Shown: piece after piece, positions 1 to 7,872 of the stretch
How the letters are laid out: the number at the start of each line of letters is the position of its first letter
Position numbering within the stretch: the first letter of the stretch is position 1
From: Elstera litoralis
GTDB lineage: Bacteria; Pseudomonadota; Alphaproteobacteria; Elsterales; Elsteraceae
Assembly (NCBI RefSeq): GCF_000963705.1
Contig: NZ_LAJY01000125.1
Location: 1-13,627 of the forward strand
Length of the DNA stretch: 13,627 bases
Direction of reading: 5' to 3'
Translations under genes and position numbers: made by a program
The notes under the pieces: model-generated
What the model was told of the DNA's origin: nothing
What the model saw: only the letters and a program-made list of their open reading frames with translations
Databases searched by the model: none

Positions 1-814
1 CCGGCAATGCTGATCCTGTCGTTCGTGAATTATGGCGGGAGTTTTCTCTTCCCCCATCGGCCGCTGGGCTTACCGAGCCTCCGCGATCTTTTGCCGGGGC
101 TTACGTTTTTGGAACCAGAGTTCTGGGCGTTGCTGATCGGCAAACCAAGACCGATCTTGGAGCTGAGTTTCTGGACGTTATATGTTGAAGTGAAATTCTA
201 CATTATTTTCGGCGCTTTATATTTTTGGTTCGGTTTGAATCGTGCGATTTTTGGGTTGATTTTTTTATTTTTCTCATTTTGCCTTGCGGCCGGAATATCA
301 ATTTTATTTGGAGATTATTCTTGGAGAAATGATATATATTTTAAAATAATTATGGATATGCGACATTATAGCTGGTTTGTTGTTGGAATTTTAGCGTTTC
401 GTTATAAGGAAACTCAGGATACCCGCTGGCTGTACGGCGCGGTAGGGATGATGCTTCTATCGGTCTTGGTGCTGTTCGGGCGAAACTTTGACTTGAAGCT
501 CCCCGGGCTGCTGATGGGGACGTTCTTTATCGCCGCGATTTGGTTCGCGTGGCTGCAGCGGCTCTTAGCCTCGCGGGCGCTCGTGTTCGTCGGTGGTATC
601 TCCTATCCGCTTTATCTTATTCACGAGAATACCAGCGTTGCGCTAGCGGTTGAGGTCGGGGCACTTTTTTCCACAGTTGCCGAGTGTCCTCATACCCCTT
701 GGGCCGATCGCTGTGGTGATGGTGATCGCCTGGATAACCGCCCGCTGGCCGGAGCCTTGGCTTCGCGACCGCCTGCGTGGCGTAAAGATTGTTCGCCGCC
801 GCAAGACTTGCTAG
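1..814 (+). CDS. Acyltransferase 3 family membrane protein (OafA/YrhL type), 5'-partial, apparent frameshift
   Basis: This is an integral membrane acyltransferase of the acyltransferase-3 family, which usually transfers acetyl or other acyl groups to cell-surface polysaccharide or lipid sugars. The reading frame is open to the left edge, so the N-terminus, including the family's catalytic histidine region, is outside the window. The visible part has the family motif around the WTLYVEVKFYIIF segment (bases about 169-210), several hydrophobic helices, and the late motif GGISYPLYLIHEN (about 592-630). The frame breaks at a T6 run (665-670). Dropping one T lets the protein continue as FPQLPSVLIPLGP and on through a last membrane helix to a basic tail and a TAG stop at 812-814. 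Without that correction the frame runs to 888 with unlikely composition. Bases 181-360 are AT-rich compared with the neighbours, which suggests transfer. The family call is firm; the substrate is unknown. Confidence 0.8.
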
Positions 815-900
815 GGTGCGGACCGACTTTGTGCCGAGACCGGCGCATAAAGTTTCAGGCCGATCTCGGCTTGGGAAGTGATGATTAGGGAAGTGCTGTT

Positions 901-3686
901 TTGACCAATCCGCCGCTGTTGCCCCCCGCTTTCGATATCGTTCCCGTCACGATTGAAGAGGAAATGCGCCGCTCGTACCTCGATTACGCCATGAGCGTCA
1001 TCGTGTCGCGCGCGCTCCCCGACGTGCGCGACGGGCTGAAGCCGGTGCACCGCCGTATTCTCTTCTCGATGAAAGAGCAGGGGTACGATTGGAATAAGAG
1101 CTACCGTAAGTCGGCCCGCATCGTCGGGGACGTGATCGGTAAATACCATCCGCATGGCGACGTGGCGATTTACGACGCGATGGTGCGGATGGCGCAGGAG
1201 TTTTCCATGCGCCTGCCGCTGATCGACGGGCAGGGGAACTTCGGTTCGATGGACGGCGACCGCGCGGCGGCGATGCGTTACACCGAAGCCCGCCTGTCGA
1301 AAGCCGCCGATCATCTGTTGCGCGATATCGACCGCGACACGGTCTCTTTCCAAGCGAACTATGATAATACCGAGGTGGAACCCACGGTTCTGCCAGCGGA
1401 ATTTCCCAATTTGCTGGTGAATGGCGCGGGCGGGATTGCGGTCGGGATGGCGACCAATATTCCCCCCCATAATCTCGGCGAAGTGATCGACGCCTGTATC
1501 GCTTACCTCGATACGCCGGATATTCCGGTCGAAGCGCTGATGCAGATTATCCCGGGTCCCGATTTCCCCACGGGCGCGATTATCCTGGGGCGCGGCGGCA
1601 TTATGGATGCCTTCCGCACCGGGCGCGGCAGCGTGGTGATGCGCGCCAAGACCGATATCGAGACCTTTAAGAAAGACCGGCAGGCCATCATCGTTACGGA
1701 AGTTCCGTATCAGGTGAATAAGGCTAAGATGCTGGAAAAAATGGCCGAATTGGTGAATGCCAAGGTCATTGAAGGCATCTCCGATCTACGCGACGAAAGC
1801 GACCGCGACGGTGTGCGCGTCGTCATCGAACTTAAGCGCGATGCCACGCCCGAAGTGGTGCTGAACCAGCTCTACCGGCACACGCCGCTGCAAACCAGCT
1901 TCGGTGTGAATATGCTCGCCATCAACGGCGGTCGCCCGGAGATGATGAGCCTTAAAGACGTTATCGTCGCCTTCTGCGCCTTCCGCGAAGAAGTGGTGCA
2001 TCGCCGCACGGCCTATGAGTTGCGCAAAGCGCGCGAACGCGGCCATGTGCTCGCCGGGCTCGCGATGGCGGTTGCCAATATCGACGATGTGATCGTGCTG
2101 ATCCGCACCGCGCCGGACCCCGTCGTTGCCCGCGAACAATTGATGGCACGCAACTGGCCCGCCCGCGACGTGGCCCCGTTGATCGCGCTGATCGACGATC
2201 CCGATCATCTGGTGGCGGACGACGGCACCTATCGCCTGTCGGAAATCCAAGCCCGCGCCATTCTCGATCTGCGCCTGCAACGCTTGACCGGCCTCGAACG
2301 CGATAAGATCGCGGGCGAATTGGGCGAGCTTGGCGAGCAGATTAAGGATTACCTCGATATTCTGGCAAAACGCGACCGCGTGCTGGATATCATTCGGGCC
2401 GAACTGACGGCGATTAAGGACGAGTTCGCCACGCCGCGCCGCACGCAGATCGACGATTCGGAAATCGATACCGATATCGAAGCGCTCATCCAGCGCGAAG
2501 ATATGGTCGTGACCGTCAGCCACGCCGGGTACATCAAGCGCGTCGCGCTCTCCTCCTACCGCTCGCAGCGACGCGGCGGCAAGGGCCGGGCGGGGATGGC
2601 GACGCGCGAGGAAGATTTTGTCGAGCGCGTCTTCGTCGCCAATACCCATACGCCGGTGCTGTTCTTCACCACCAAGGGCCGCGCCTTTGAAACGAAGGTT
2701 TGGCGCTTGCCGGAAAGCACGCCGCAGGGCCGCGGCAAGCCGATGGTGAACTTGCTGCCCGCGCTGCAAATGGGCGAGCGCATCGCCACCGTTCTGCCGC
2801 TGCCCGATGTGGACGAACGCGAGGGCCTGACGATTCTCTTCGCCACCTCGAAAGGCGAAGTGCGCCGCAATGCGCTGTCGGACTTCCTCAACATCAAGTC
2901 AAACGGCAAAATTGCCATGAAGCTTGAGGATGAGGACGGCAATAATCTGGGCGATCTCATTGGCGTTTCGGTGGCGCGCGCCGATCAAGACGTGCTGCTC
3001 TCCACCCGCCTCGGCAAAGCTATTCGCTTCTCGGTGGACGATATCCGCGTCTTCCAGTCGCGCGCGTCGACCGGCGTGCGCGGGATTCGCCTCGCCTATG
3101 AAGACGCTGTGATGTCGATGGCAATTCTCGATACTGTTCCGGCCAGCCCGGCGGAGCGCGACGCGTACTTACGCCGGGCGCCGCCCTGCGGCGGGCGGCG
3201 GGCGACGAAGCGGGCGTCGAGATCGTCGGCGACGATGAAACCGATCTGCTGGATGAAGCCGTCACCCTGTCGGAAGAGCGGTTCTTGGAACTCCAAGCCG
3301 TTGAACAGTTCTTGCTGACGGTCACGGAACGCGGCTTCGGGAAGCGCAGCTCGGCCTATGAATATCGGAAAACCGGGCGCGGCGGCCAGGGCATCGCTGG
3401 GATGGATATCACGCAGAAGAACGGTCCGGTCGTCGGCGCTTTCCCGGTCAGCGAAAGCGACCAGATCATGCTCGTTACCGATGGCGGCCAGTTGATCCGC
3501 ATTCCGGTGGCGGGCATCCGCATCGCCGGGCGTAAAACCCAGGGCGTGACGCTGTTTAAAGTGGAAACTGCTGAACGCGTCGTTTCCGTCACCCGTCTCG
3601 ACGATACCGGCGAGGAGCCGGGCGAGGAAGGCGACGAGGGCACGCCGCCCGCGACCGATAGCGCGCCGCCGTCCTTACTGGTGTAA
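901..3686 (+). CDS. gyrA: DNA gyrase subunit A, with an apparent one-base frameshift near 3180
   Basis: GyrA is the DNA-breaking and DNA-wrapping subunit of the A2B2 gyrase, which introduces negative supercoils using ATP. The start is TTG at 901, with AGGGAAG seven bases upstream. The N-terminus aligns with the usual GyrA start just before the conserved SYLDYAMSVIVSRALPDVRDGLKPVHRR region. The active-site tyrosine is Tyr127 in AMRYTE. The GyrA box QRRGGKG is at residues 556-562 and is diagnostic for gyrase rather than topoisomerase IV. The beta-pinwheel domain follows. The first frame runs to a stop at 3318 (805 aa). From about 3180 the next frame continues the pinwheel through to an acidic tail and a TAA at 3684-3686. 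Restoring one base near 3178-3186 gives about 928 aa, normal for alphaproteobacteria. The quinolone-region position equal to E. coli Ser83 is Val88. Identification is certain; the frameshift is probably a sequence error, because the gene is essential. Confidence 0.97.
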
Positions 3687-3705
3687 TAGGTAATCCGAAG
3701 GGGCA

Positions 3706-3735
3706 AGGCCGCGCGGGCGTGGGAGCCGGCGGCCT
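3706..3735 (+). repeat. Inverted repeat between gyrA and coaD
   Basis: AGGCCGC (3706-3712) and GCGGCCT (3729-3735) can form a 7-bp stem with a 16-base loop in the 70-base gap between gyrA and coaD. No T-run follows, so it is not a standard intrinsic terminator. It could be an mRNA processing or stability structure within a gyrA-coaD transcript, or chance in GC-rich DNA. Confidence 0.3.
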
Positions 3736-3756
3736 CAGGGGGAGGGAAACCCAGGA

Positions 3757-4311
3757 ATGTCGGCCACAACCGTGCCCCAAATGGGCGGCGAAAAACCGGG
3801 GGCGGTCGTGCTGCGCGCGGCAGTCTACCCCGGCACCTTCGACCCCGTGACCTCCGGTCATATCGATATTATCCGGCGGGCCGCGCGCATTTGCGACCGG
3901 CTGATTGTCGGCGTGGCCAAGAATGCCGGGAAGGGGCCGCTGTTCTCGCTGGATGAGCGGGTGGCCCTGCTGAGCGCCGAGGTTCTGTTGCTGCCCGAGT
4001 GCGACCGGATTACCGTCGTCCCCTTCGAAGGTTTGCTAATAAATTTTGCGGTCGAGCATGGCGCGGCGCAAATTGTGCGCGGGCTGCGCGCTGTTTCGGA
4101 CTTTGAATATGAGTTTCAGATGGCCGGGATGAATTCCAAGCTCAACCCGGCGATCGAGACCGTGTTTCTGATGGCCGCCGACGGTCAGCAGTTCGTTTCC
4201 TCGCGGTTCGTGAAGGAAATCGGTAAGCTCGGCGGCGATATTTCGCGCTTCGTCAGCCCCCGGATCGAAGCCGCCCTGCAACAGCGTTTTGCTGAACAAG
4301 AAGAAGACTAA
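3757..4311 (+). CDS. coaD: Phosphopantetheine adenylyltransferase
   Basis: CoaD (PPAT) is a cytosolic enzyme that transfers AMP from ATP to 4'-phosphopantetheine, giving dephospho-CoA in the penultimate step of coenzyme A synthesis. It belongs to the nucleotidyltransferase fold superfamily. The sequence shows the first strand and nucleotide-binding motif YPGTFDPVTSGH, with T32-x-G-H35 as the (H/T)xGH signature, then RGLR at 108-111 and the second signature VSSRFVKE at 147-154. At 184 aa it is slightly longer than the usual 160-170, because about 18 residues precede the first beta strand. ATG 3757 is preferred because GGAGGG lies about ten bases upstream. It follows gyrA by 70 bases and precedes ilvD by 25, on the same strand, so cotranscription is likely. 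The gyrA-coaD pairing is familiar in alphaproteobacteria. Confidence 0.96.
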   Translation: MSATTVPQMGGEKPGAVVLRAAVYPGTFDPVTSGHIDIIRRAARICDRLIVGVAKNAGKGPLFSLDERVALLSAEVLLLPECDRITVVPFEGLLINFAVEHGAAQIVRGLRAVSDFEYEFQMAGMNSKLNPAIETVFLMAADGQQFVSSRFVKEIGKLGGDISRFVSPRIEAALQQRFAEQEED

Positions 4312-4336
4312 GCCGCCTCGGAAAGAAGGGTGAATC

Positions 4337-6166
4337 ATGCCTCATTATCGTTCCAGAACCACGACGCACGGTCGCAACATGGCAGGCGCACGCGGCCTAT
4401 GGCGCGCGACCGGCATGAAGGATTCCGATTTCGGCAAGCCGATCATCGCCGTCGTCAACTCCTTCACCCAATTCGTTCCCGGCCATGTTCACCTGAAAGA
4501 TCTCGGGCAGTTGGTGGCGCGGGAGATTGAGGCGGCGGGCGGCGTTGCCAAGGAATTCAATACGATTGCCGTCGATGACGGGATCGCGATGGGCCATGAC
4601 GGTATGCTCTATTCGCTGCCCTCGCGCGAGCTGATCGCCGACTCGGTCGAATATATGGTCAATGCCCATTGCGCCGATGCGATGGTCTGCATCTCGAACT
4701 GCGACAAGATCACCCCCGGTATGCTGATGGCGGCGATGCGCCTCAATATTCCGGTGGTGTTCGTCTCGGGTGGCCCGATGGAAGCGGGCAAGGTGATCCT
4801 TCAGGGTAAGGAAAAAGCGCTCGATCTGGTCGATGCGATGGTCGCCGCCGCCGATAGCCGGGTGAGCGACGAGGATGTGAAAGCCATCGAACGTTCGGCC
4901 TGCCCGACCTGCGGTTCGTGCTCCGGCATGTTCACCGCCAATTCGATGAACTGCCTCACCGAAGCCCTTGGCCTGTCGCTGCCCGGCAATGGCTCGACCC
5001 TCGCCACCCATGCCGACCGCAAGCGCCTGTTCGTTGAAGCCGGGCATCTCATCGTCGATCTGGCGCGCCGCTATTACGAGGGCGACGATGCGTCCGTGCT
5101 GCCGCGCAATATTGCGACCTTTGCCGCGTTCGAAAACGCGATGACGCTCGATATCGCGATGGGCGGCTCCACCAATACGGTGCTGCATCTGTTGGCGGCG
5201 GCCCATGAAGCCGAGATCAATTTCACGATGGCCGATATCGATCGGCTGTCGCGCCGGGTGCCGGTGCTGTGCAAGGTCGCGCCCGCTAAGTCGGACGTTC
5301 ATATGGAAGACGTGCATCGCGCGGGCGGGATTATGGCGATCCTGGGCGAACTCGACCGCGCCGGGCTTCTCGATACCTCCGTTGGCTCGGTTCACGCGGG
5401 CACGCTCGCGGCGGCCCTGGATCGGTGGGACGTGGTGCGAACCTCGGCCGAGAGCGTGCATGAGTTCTTCCGCGCGGCCCCCGGCGGCGTGCCGACCCAG
5501 GTGGCCTTCTCGCAGGCGCGCCGGTACGACAGCGTCGATACCGACCGCGCGACCGGCGTTATCCGAAATGCCGACCATGCCTTTTCGAAAGACGGCGGCC
5601 TCGCCGTGCTTTACGGCAATCTGGCGGAAGACGGCTGCATCGTGAAAACCGCCGGGGTCGATGCCTCGGTGCTCACCTTCTCGGGGAAGGCGCGGCTGTT
5701 CGAAAGCCAGGATGATGCCGTTAGCGCCATTCTCAGCGGCCATGTGGTTGCGGGCGATGTGGTGCTCATCCGTTACGAAGGCCCGCGCGGCGGGCCGGGG
5801 ATGCAGGAGATGCTGTACCCGACCAGCTATCTGAAATCCAAGGGCCTCGATAAGGTCTGCGCGCTGGTGACGGACGGGCGCTTCTCGGGCGGCTCCTCCG
5901 GCCTCTCCATCGGCCATGTCTCGCCCGAAGCGGCGGAAGGCGGCTTAATTGGCCTGGTGGAAGAGGGCGACCAGATCGCCATCGACATTCCCAACCGCTC
6001 GATTCGGTTGGTGGTCGAGGATGATATTCTGGCGCAACGCCGGGAGGCGCGGAACGCCCTCGGCTGGGTGCCCGCCAACCCGCGCCCGCGCAAAGTTTCG
6101 ATGGCGCTGCGCGCCTATGCGGCGATGACGACCAGCGCCTCGAAAGGCGCGGTTCGGAAGATCTAA
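4337..6166 (+). CDS. ilvD: Dihydroxy-acid dehydratase
   Basis: IlvD dehydrates 2,3-dihydroxy-isovalerate and 2,3-dihydroxy-3-methylvalerate to the 2-oxo acids that are transaminated to valine and isoleucine. The protein has 609 aa, close to E. coli IlvD (616). Visible motifs are DDGIAMGHDGM (about 80-90) with metal-ligand Asp81, SNCDKITPGM with Cys122, Asp123 and Lys124, and CPTCGSCSGMFTANSMNC with Cys195, matching the cluster and metal ligands of the E. coli enzyme. The C-terminal motif TDGRFSGGSSGLSIGH holds the active-site serine region. At the site where [2Fe-2S] relatives carry a third cysteine, this protein has FVPGHVHL, as in the oxygen-sensitive E. coli-type enzyme. The related Edd (6-phosphogluconate dehydratase) is disfavoured because the whole sequence follows the IlvD pattern. 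The start ATG has GAAGGG six bases upstream. Two hairpins follow the stop. Confidence 0.97.
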   Translation: MPHYRSRTTTHGRNMAGARGLWRATGMKDSDFGKPIIAVVNSFTQFVPGHVHLKDLGQLVAREIEAAGGVAKEFNTIAVDDGIAMGHDGMLYSLPSRELIADSVEYMVNAHCADAMVCISNCDKITPGMLMAAMRLNIPVVFVSGGPMEAGKVILQGKEKALDLVDAMVAAADSRVSDEDVKAIERSACPTCGSCSGMFTANSMNCLTEALGLSLPGNGSTLATHADRKRLFVEAGHLIVDLARRYYEGDDASVLPRNIATFAAFENAMTLDIAMGGSTNTVLHLLAAAHEAEINFTMADIDRLSRRVPVLCKVAPAKSDVHMEDVHRAGGIMAILGELDRAGLLDTSVGSVHAGTLAAALDRWDVVRTSAESVHEFFRAAPGGVPTQVAFSQARRYDSVDTDRATGVIRNADHAFSKDGGLAVLYGNLAEDGCIVKTAGVDASVLTFSGKARLFESQDDAVSAILSGHVVAGDVVLIRYEGPRGGPGMQEMLYPTSYLKSKGLDKVCALVTDGRFSGGSSGLSIGHVSPEAAEGGLIGLVEEGDQIAIDIPNRSIRLVVEDDILAQRREARNALGWVPANPRPRKVSMALRAYAAMTTSASKGAVRKI

Positions 6167-6171
6167 ACGCT

Positions 6172-6207
6172 ATCCTGCGCCAAGGTTCAGCAGCCTTGGC
6201 GCAGGAT
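6172..6207 (+). terminator. Perfect 14-bp hairpin after ilvD
   Basis: ATCCTGCGCCAAGG (6172-6185) pairs perfectly with CCTTGGCGCAGGAT (6194-6207) around an eight-base loop, starting five bases after the ilvD stop. The downstream sequence is TAAAAATT rather than a T-run, so it is not a textbook intrinsic terminator. It may pause polymerase ahead of the strong terminator at 6232, or protect the 3' end of the ilvD mRNA from exonucleases. Confidence 0.5.
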
Positions 6208-6231
6208 TAAAAATTCAAAGCCCGCGCATAT

Positions 6232-6266
6232 AAAAACCCGCCAAGTCGATGACTTGGCGGGTTTTT
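6232..6266. terminator. Bidirectional intrinsic terminator between ilvD and tRNA-Lys
   Basis: AAAAACCCGCCAAGTC (6232-6247) and GACTTGGCGGGTTTTT (6251-6266) form a perfect 16-bp inverted repeat with a three-base loop. A T5 run lies on the 3' side of the GC stem on both strands, so it can stop transcripts from ilvD (plus strand) and from tRNA-Lys, whose 3' end lies eight bases away (minus strand). Confidence 0.92.
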
Positions 6267-6273
6267 GGCCCAA

Positions 6274-6349
6274 TGGTGAGCTCGTCGGGATTCGAACCCG
6301 AGACCCCATGATTAAAAGTCACGTGCTCTACCGGCTGAGCTACGAGCTC
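6274..6349 (-). tRNA. tRNA-Lys (anticodon UUU)
   Basis: Read on the minus strand, the 76 bases fold into a full cloverleaf. The acceptor arms GAGCTCG and CGAGCTC pair perfectly. The D arm GCTC...GAGC is present. The anticodon stem CGTGA/TCATG (one G-T pair) encloses loop CTTTTAA with anticodon TTT at 6314-6316. A five-base variable loop follows, then T arm TCGGG-TTCGAAT-CCCGA and discriminator A. CCA (6274-6276) is encoded in the DNA. It decodes AAA and AAG lysine codons. The gene stands alone, with its own promoter upstream and the shared bidirectional terminator downstream. Confidence 0.97.
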
Positions 6350-6365
6350 CCCTGTTGGGAGGCGC

Positions 6366-6394
6366 ACCATAAGCGGGGGCGGGCGAGGGGTCAA
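6366..6394 (-). promoter_or_regulatory. Sigma-70 type promoter of tRNA-Lys
   Basis: On the minus strand, TTGACC (6389-6394, five of six consensus bases) is followed after exactly 17 bases by TATGGT (6366-6371, four of six). The expected start point falls about ten bases before the tRNA 5' end. The stretch just after the -10 box, GCGCC, is GC-rich, as is typical of stable-RNA promoters under stringent control; that regulation is inferred. Confidence 0.75.
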
Positions 6395-6716
6395 GCCTCG
6401 CAATAGAGTGAATGTGTTAGCCCTCCTTAGGGCCTGATAATCCCCGGGGAAGGTCGGCAAATACCGCGTATCGGCAACGGATTCCGATGGGTCCTTCAAG
6501 GAACTCGGGAAGACGCGCGGAAGAGTATTTCCCCGTTTGAGCCTCCGTGAAACGAATCTTGTGTTTTTAACGCCGCCAGTGTTAGGGTCTGTCCCAGCAT
6601 AGGTGCCATGCGAATCAGGGATGACCCGAACATCCCCTACAGCGTGGCGCCGACGTGCTGGGGTTGGGCGCAATAGTCCCAACCGGAGATCAAAAAAACC
6701 TTGGGGAGAAGGACGA
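6395..6716 (+). other. Gene-free leader region upstream of takP, with several inverted repeats
   Basis: I see no gene in these 320 bases. There are four short inverted repeats: ATCGG/CCGAT (6470-6474, 6484-6488), TCCTT/AAGGA near 6492-6502, GGGATG/CATCCC (6618-6623, 6631-6636) and GGTTGGG/CCCAACC (6662-6668, 6678-6684). The last lies 20 bases before the takP ribosome binding site. A weak promoter is possible with TTGTGT at 6559-6564 and TAGGGT at 6583-6588 (18-base spacer), which would give a leader of over 100 bases. An in-frame ATG at 6603 would add 38 residues to TakP but is rejected as the start. Confidence 0.4.
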
Positions 6717-7814
6717 ATGGAGCGTCGGAAGTTTTTGAAAGCTGCTGGGATTGGCGCGGCTGCAACCACGATTGCAGCCCCGGCGATTGCCCAGAGCAAC
6801 CCTGAAATAAAGTGGCGCTGCGCGTCGAGCTTCCCGAAGAGCCTCGATACGATTTTCGGCGCGGCGGAATATACCGCCAAGCGCGTCGCGGAAATGACCG
6901 ATGGCAAGTTCCAAATTCGCGTGTTCGCCGGCGGCGAAATCGTTCCCGCGCTGCAAGTGCTGGATGCGGTGCAGGCCAATACGGTCGAATGCGGCCATAC
7001 CGCCAGTTATTATTATGTCGGGAAAGACCCGACCTTCGCCTTCGATACCGCCATTCCGTTTGGCCTGAACACGCGTCAGCAAATGGCGTGGCAGTATCAG
7101 GGCGGCGGGCAGGAGCTGCTGCGCGAGTTCTTCAAAGGCTACAATACGTATAATATTCCGCTCGGGCACACCGGCTCGCAGATGGGCGGTTGGTTCCGCA
7201 AGGAAATTAAAACCGTTCAAGATTTGTCCGGCCTCAAGATGCGCATCGGCGGTTTCGCCGGTCAGGTGCTCTCGAAGCTCGGGGCCGTGCCGCAGCAGAT
7301 CCCCGGCGGCGATATTTACCCGGCACTGGAAAAGGGCACCATCGACGCCGCCGAGTGGATCGGCCCGTATGACGATGAAAAGCTCGGCTTCTACAAAGTC
7401 GCCAAATATTATTACTATCCCGGTTGGTGGGAAGGCGGCGCCCAGCTTTCGATGCTGGTGAACGATGCCCAGTTCCAGGCGCTGCCGAAGGCCTATCAGC
7501 AGGTTCTCGAAACCGCCTGCGCCGATGGCAATAACTACATGCTGGCTAAATATGACGCGGCAAACCCGACCGCCCTGCGCACGCTCGTTGGCAAAGGGGC
7601 CGTGTTGCGGCCGTTCCCGCGTGAAGTGATGGCCGCCTGCTACAAGGCTGCGTTCGACCTTTACGACGAAGTCGCCGCGAAGAACGAAAAGTTCAAGAAG
7701 ATCTACGAACCGTGGAAAGCCTTCCGCGAAGACCAATATGCGTGGTTCCGCGTTGCGGAAAATACCTTCGATAACTTCGTTTACAGCGGCGGCGGTCAAC
7801 CCCCGAAGAAGTAA
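6717..7814 (+). CDS. takP: TRAP transporter substrate-binding protein, TakP-like (2-oxoacid type)
   Basis: This is a periplasmic solute-binding subunit (DctP superfamily) of a TRAP transporter, which uses ion gradients to import organic acids. The 365-aa product begins with a twin-arginine signal, ERRKFLK at residues 2-8, a short hydrophobic stretch, and an AIA-Q cleavage site near residue 25. The mature part closely follows the Rhodobacter sphaeroides TakP pattern as I remember it: ASSFPKSLDTIFG at the start, GGWFRKEIKTV, MRIGGFAGQVL with the conserved Arg, PGGDIYPALEKGTIDAAEW and IGPYDDEKLGF with the Trp-Glu pair of the ligand and sodium site, and YYYPGWWEGG. TakP binds pyruvate and other 2-oxoacids with sodium; the same ligand is inferred here. 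ATG 6717 is chosen because GGAGAAGGA (6705-6713) precedes it and the signal peptide starts there. No DctQ or DctM membrane subunits adjoin, and a terminator follows at once. Confidence 0.9.
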   Translation: MERRKFLKAAGIGAAATTIAAPAIAQSNPEIKWRCASSFPKSLDTIFGAAEYTAKRVAEMTDGKFQIRVFAGGEIVPALQVLDAVQANTVECGHTASYYYVGKDPTFAFDTAIPFGLNTRQQMAWQYQGGGQELLREFFKGYNTYNIPLGHTGSQMGGWFRKEIKTVQDLSGLKMRIGGFAGQVLSKLGAVPQQIPGGDIYPALEKGTIDAAEWIGPYDDEKLGFYKVAKYYYYPGWWEGGAQLSMLVNDAQFQALPKAYQQVLETACADGNNYMLAKYDAANPTALRTLVGKGAVLRPFPREVMAACYKAAFDLYDEVAAKNEKFKKIYEPWKAFREDQYAWFRVAENTFDNFVYSGGGQPPKK

Positions 7815-7838
7815 GCGATTATTGATTGTCGATAAAAG

Positions 7839-7872
7839 GAAGCGAGGGAGAAATCCCTCGCTTCTTTCTTTT
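7839..7872. terminator. Bidirectional intrinsic terminator between takP and mcp
   Basis: GAAGCGAGGGA (7839-7849) and TCCCTCGCTTC (7854-7864) form a perfect 11-bp stem with a GAAA tetraloop. TTTCTTTT follows on the plus strand to end takP. On the minus strand the stem is followed by a shorter T4 tract (CCTTTTATC), so it can also end the convergent mcp transcript, whose stop codon overlaps the right end. Confidence 0.9.

Noticed and set aside
815..900. Promoter for gyrA in the short upstream gap
   Set aside because: TTGTGC at 829 and CATAAA at 846 have only 11 bases between them, and no other pair fits, so no promoter is called.
811..2769. Minus-strand frames of 219 and 327 codons opposite gyrA
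   Set aside because: They are antisense to conserved gyrA codons and their products are His/Arg/Gln-rich without motifs.
3171..3318. Programmed frameshifting in gyrA
   Set aside because: No slippery heptamer or downstream pseudoknot is seen, and gyrA is not known to need it. A missing base in a GC hairpin explains the data better.
4397..5917. A 506-codon open frame on the minus strand inside ilvD
   Set aside because: It is antisense to a clear ilvD gene. Long antisense frames are usual in GC-rich genes, and the His/Arg-rich product has no family motif.
6603..6716. Upstream in-frame start of takP at 6603
   Set aside because: The extra 38 residues would precede a proper Tat signal. ATG 6717 has a strong ribosome binding site and the expected signal-peptide position.
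6215..6979. A 254-codon minus-strand frame spanning the terminator, tRNA-Lys and takP start
   Set aside because: It covers a structured tRNA and the start of takP, and the product has no coherent domain.
6690..7799. A 369-codon minus-strand frame opposite takP
   Set aside because: It is an antisense shadow of takP with no recognisable domain.
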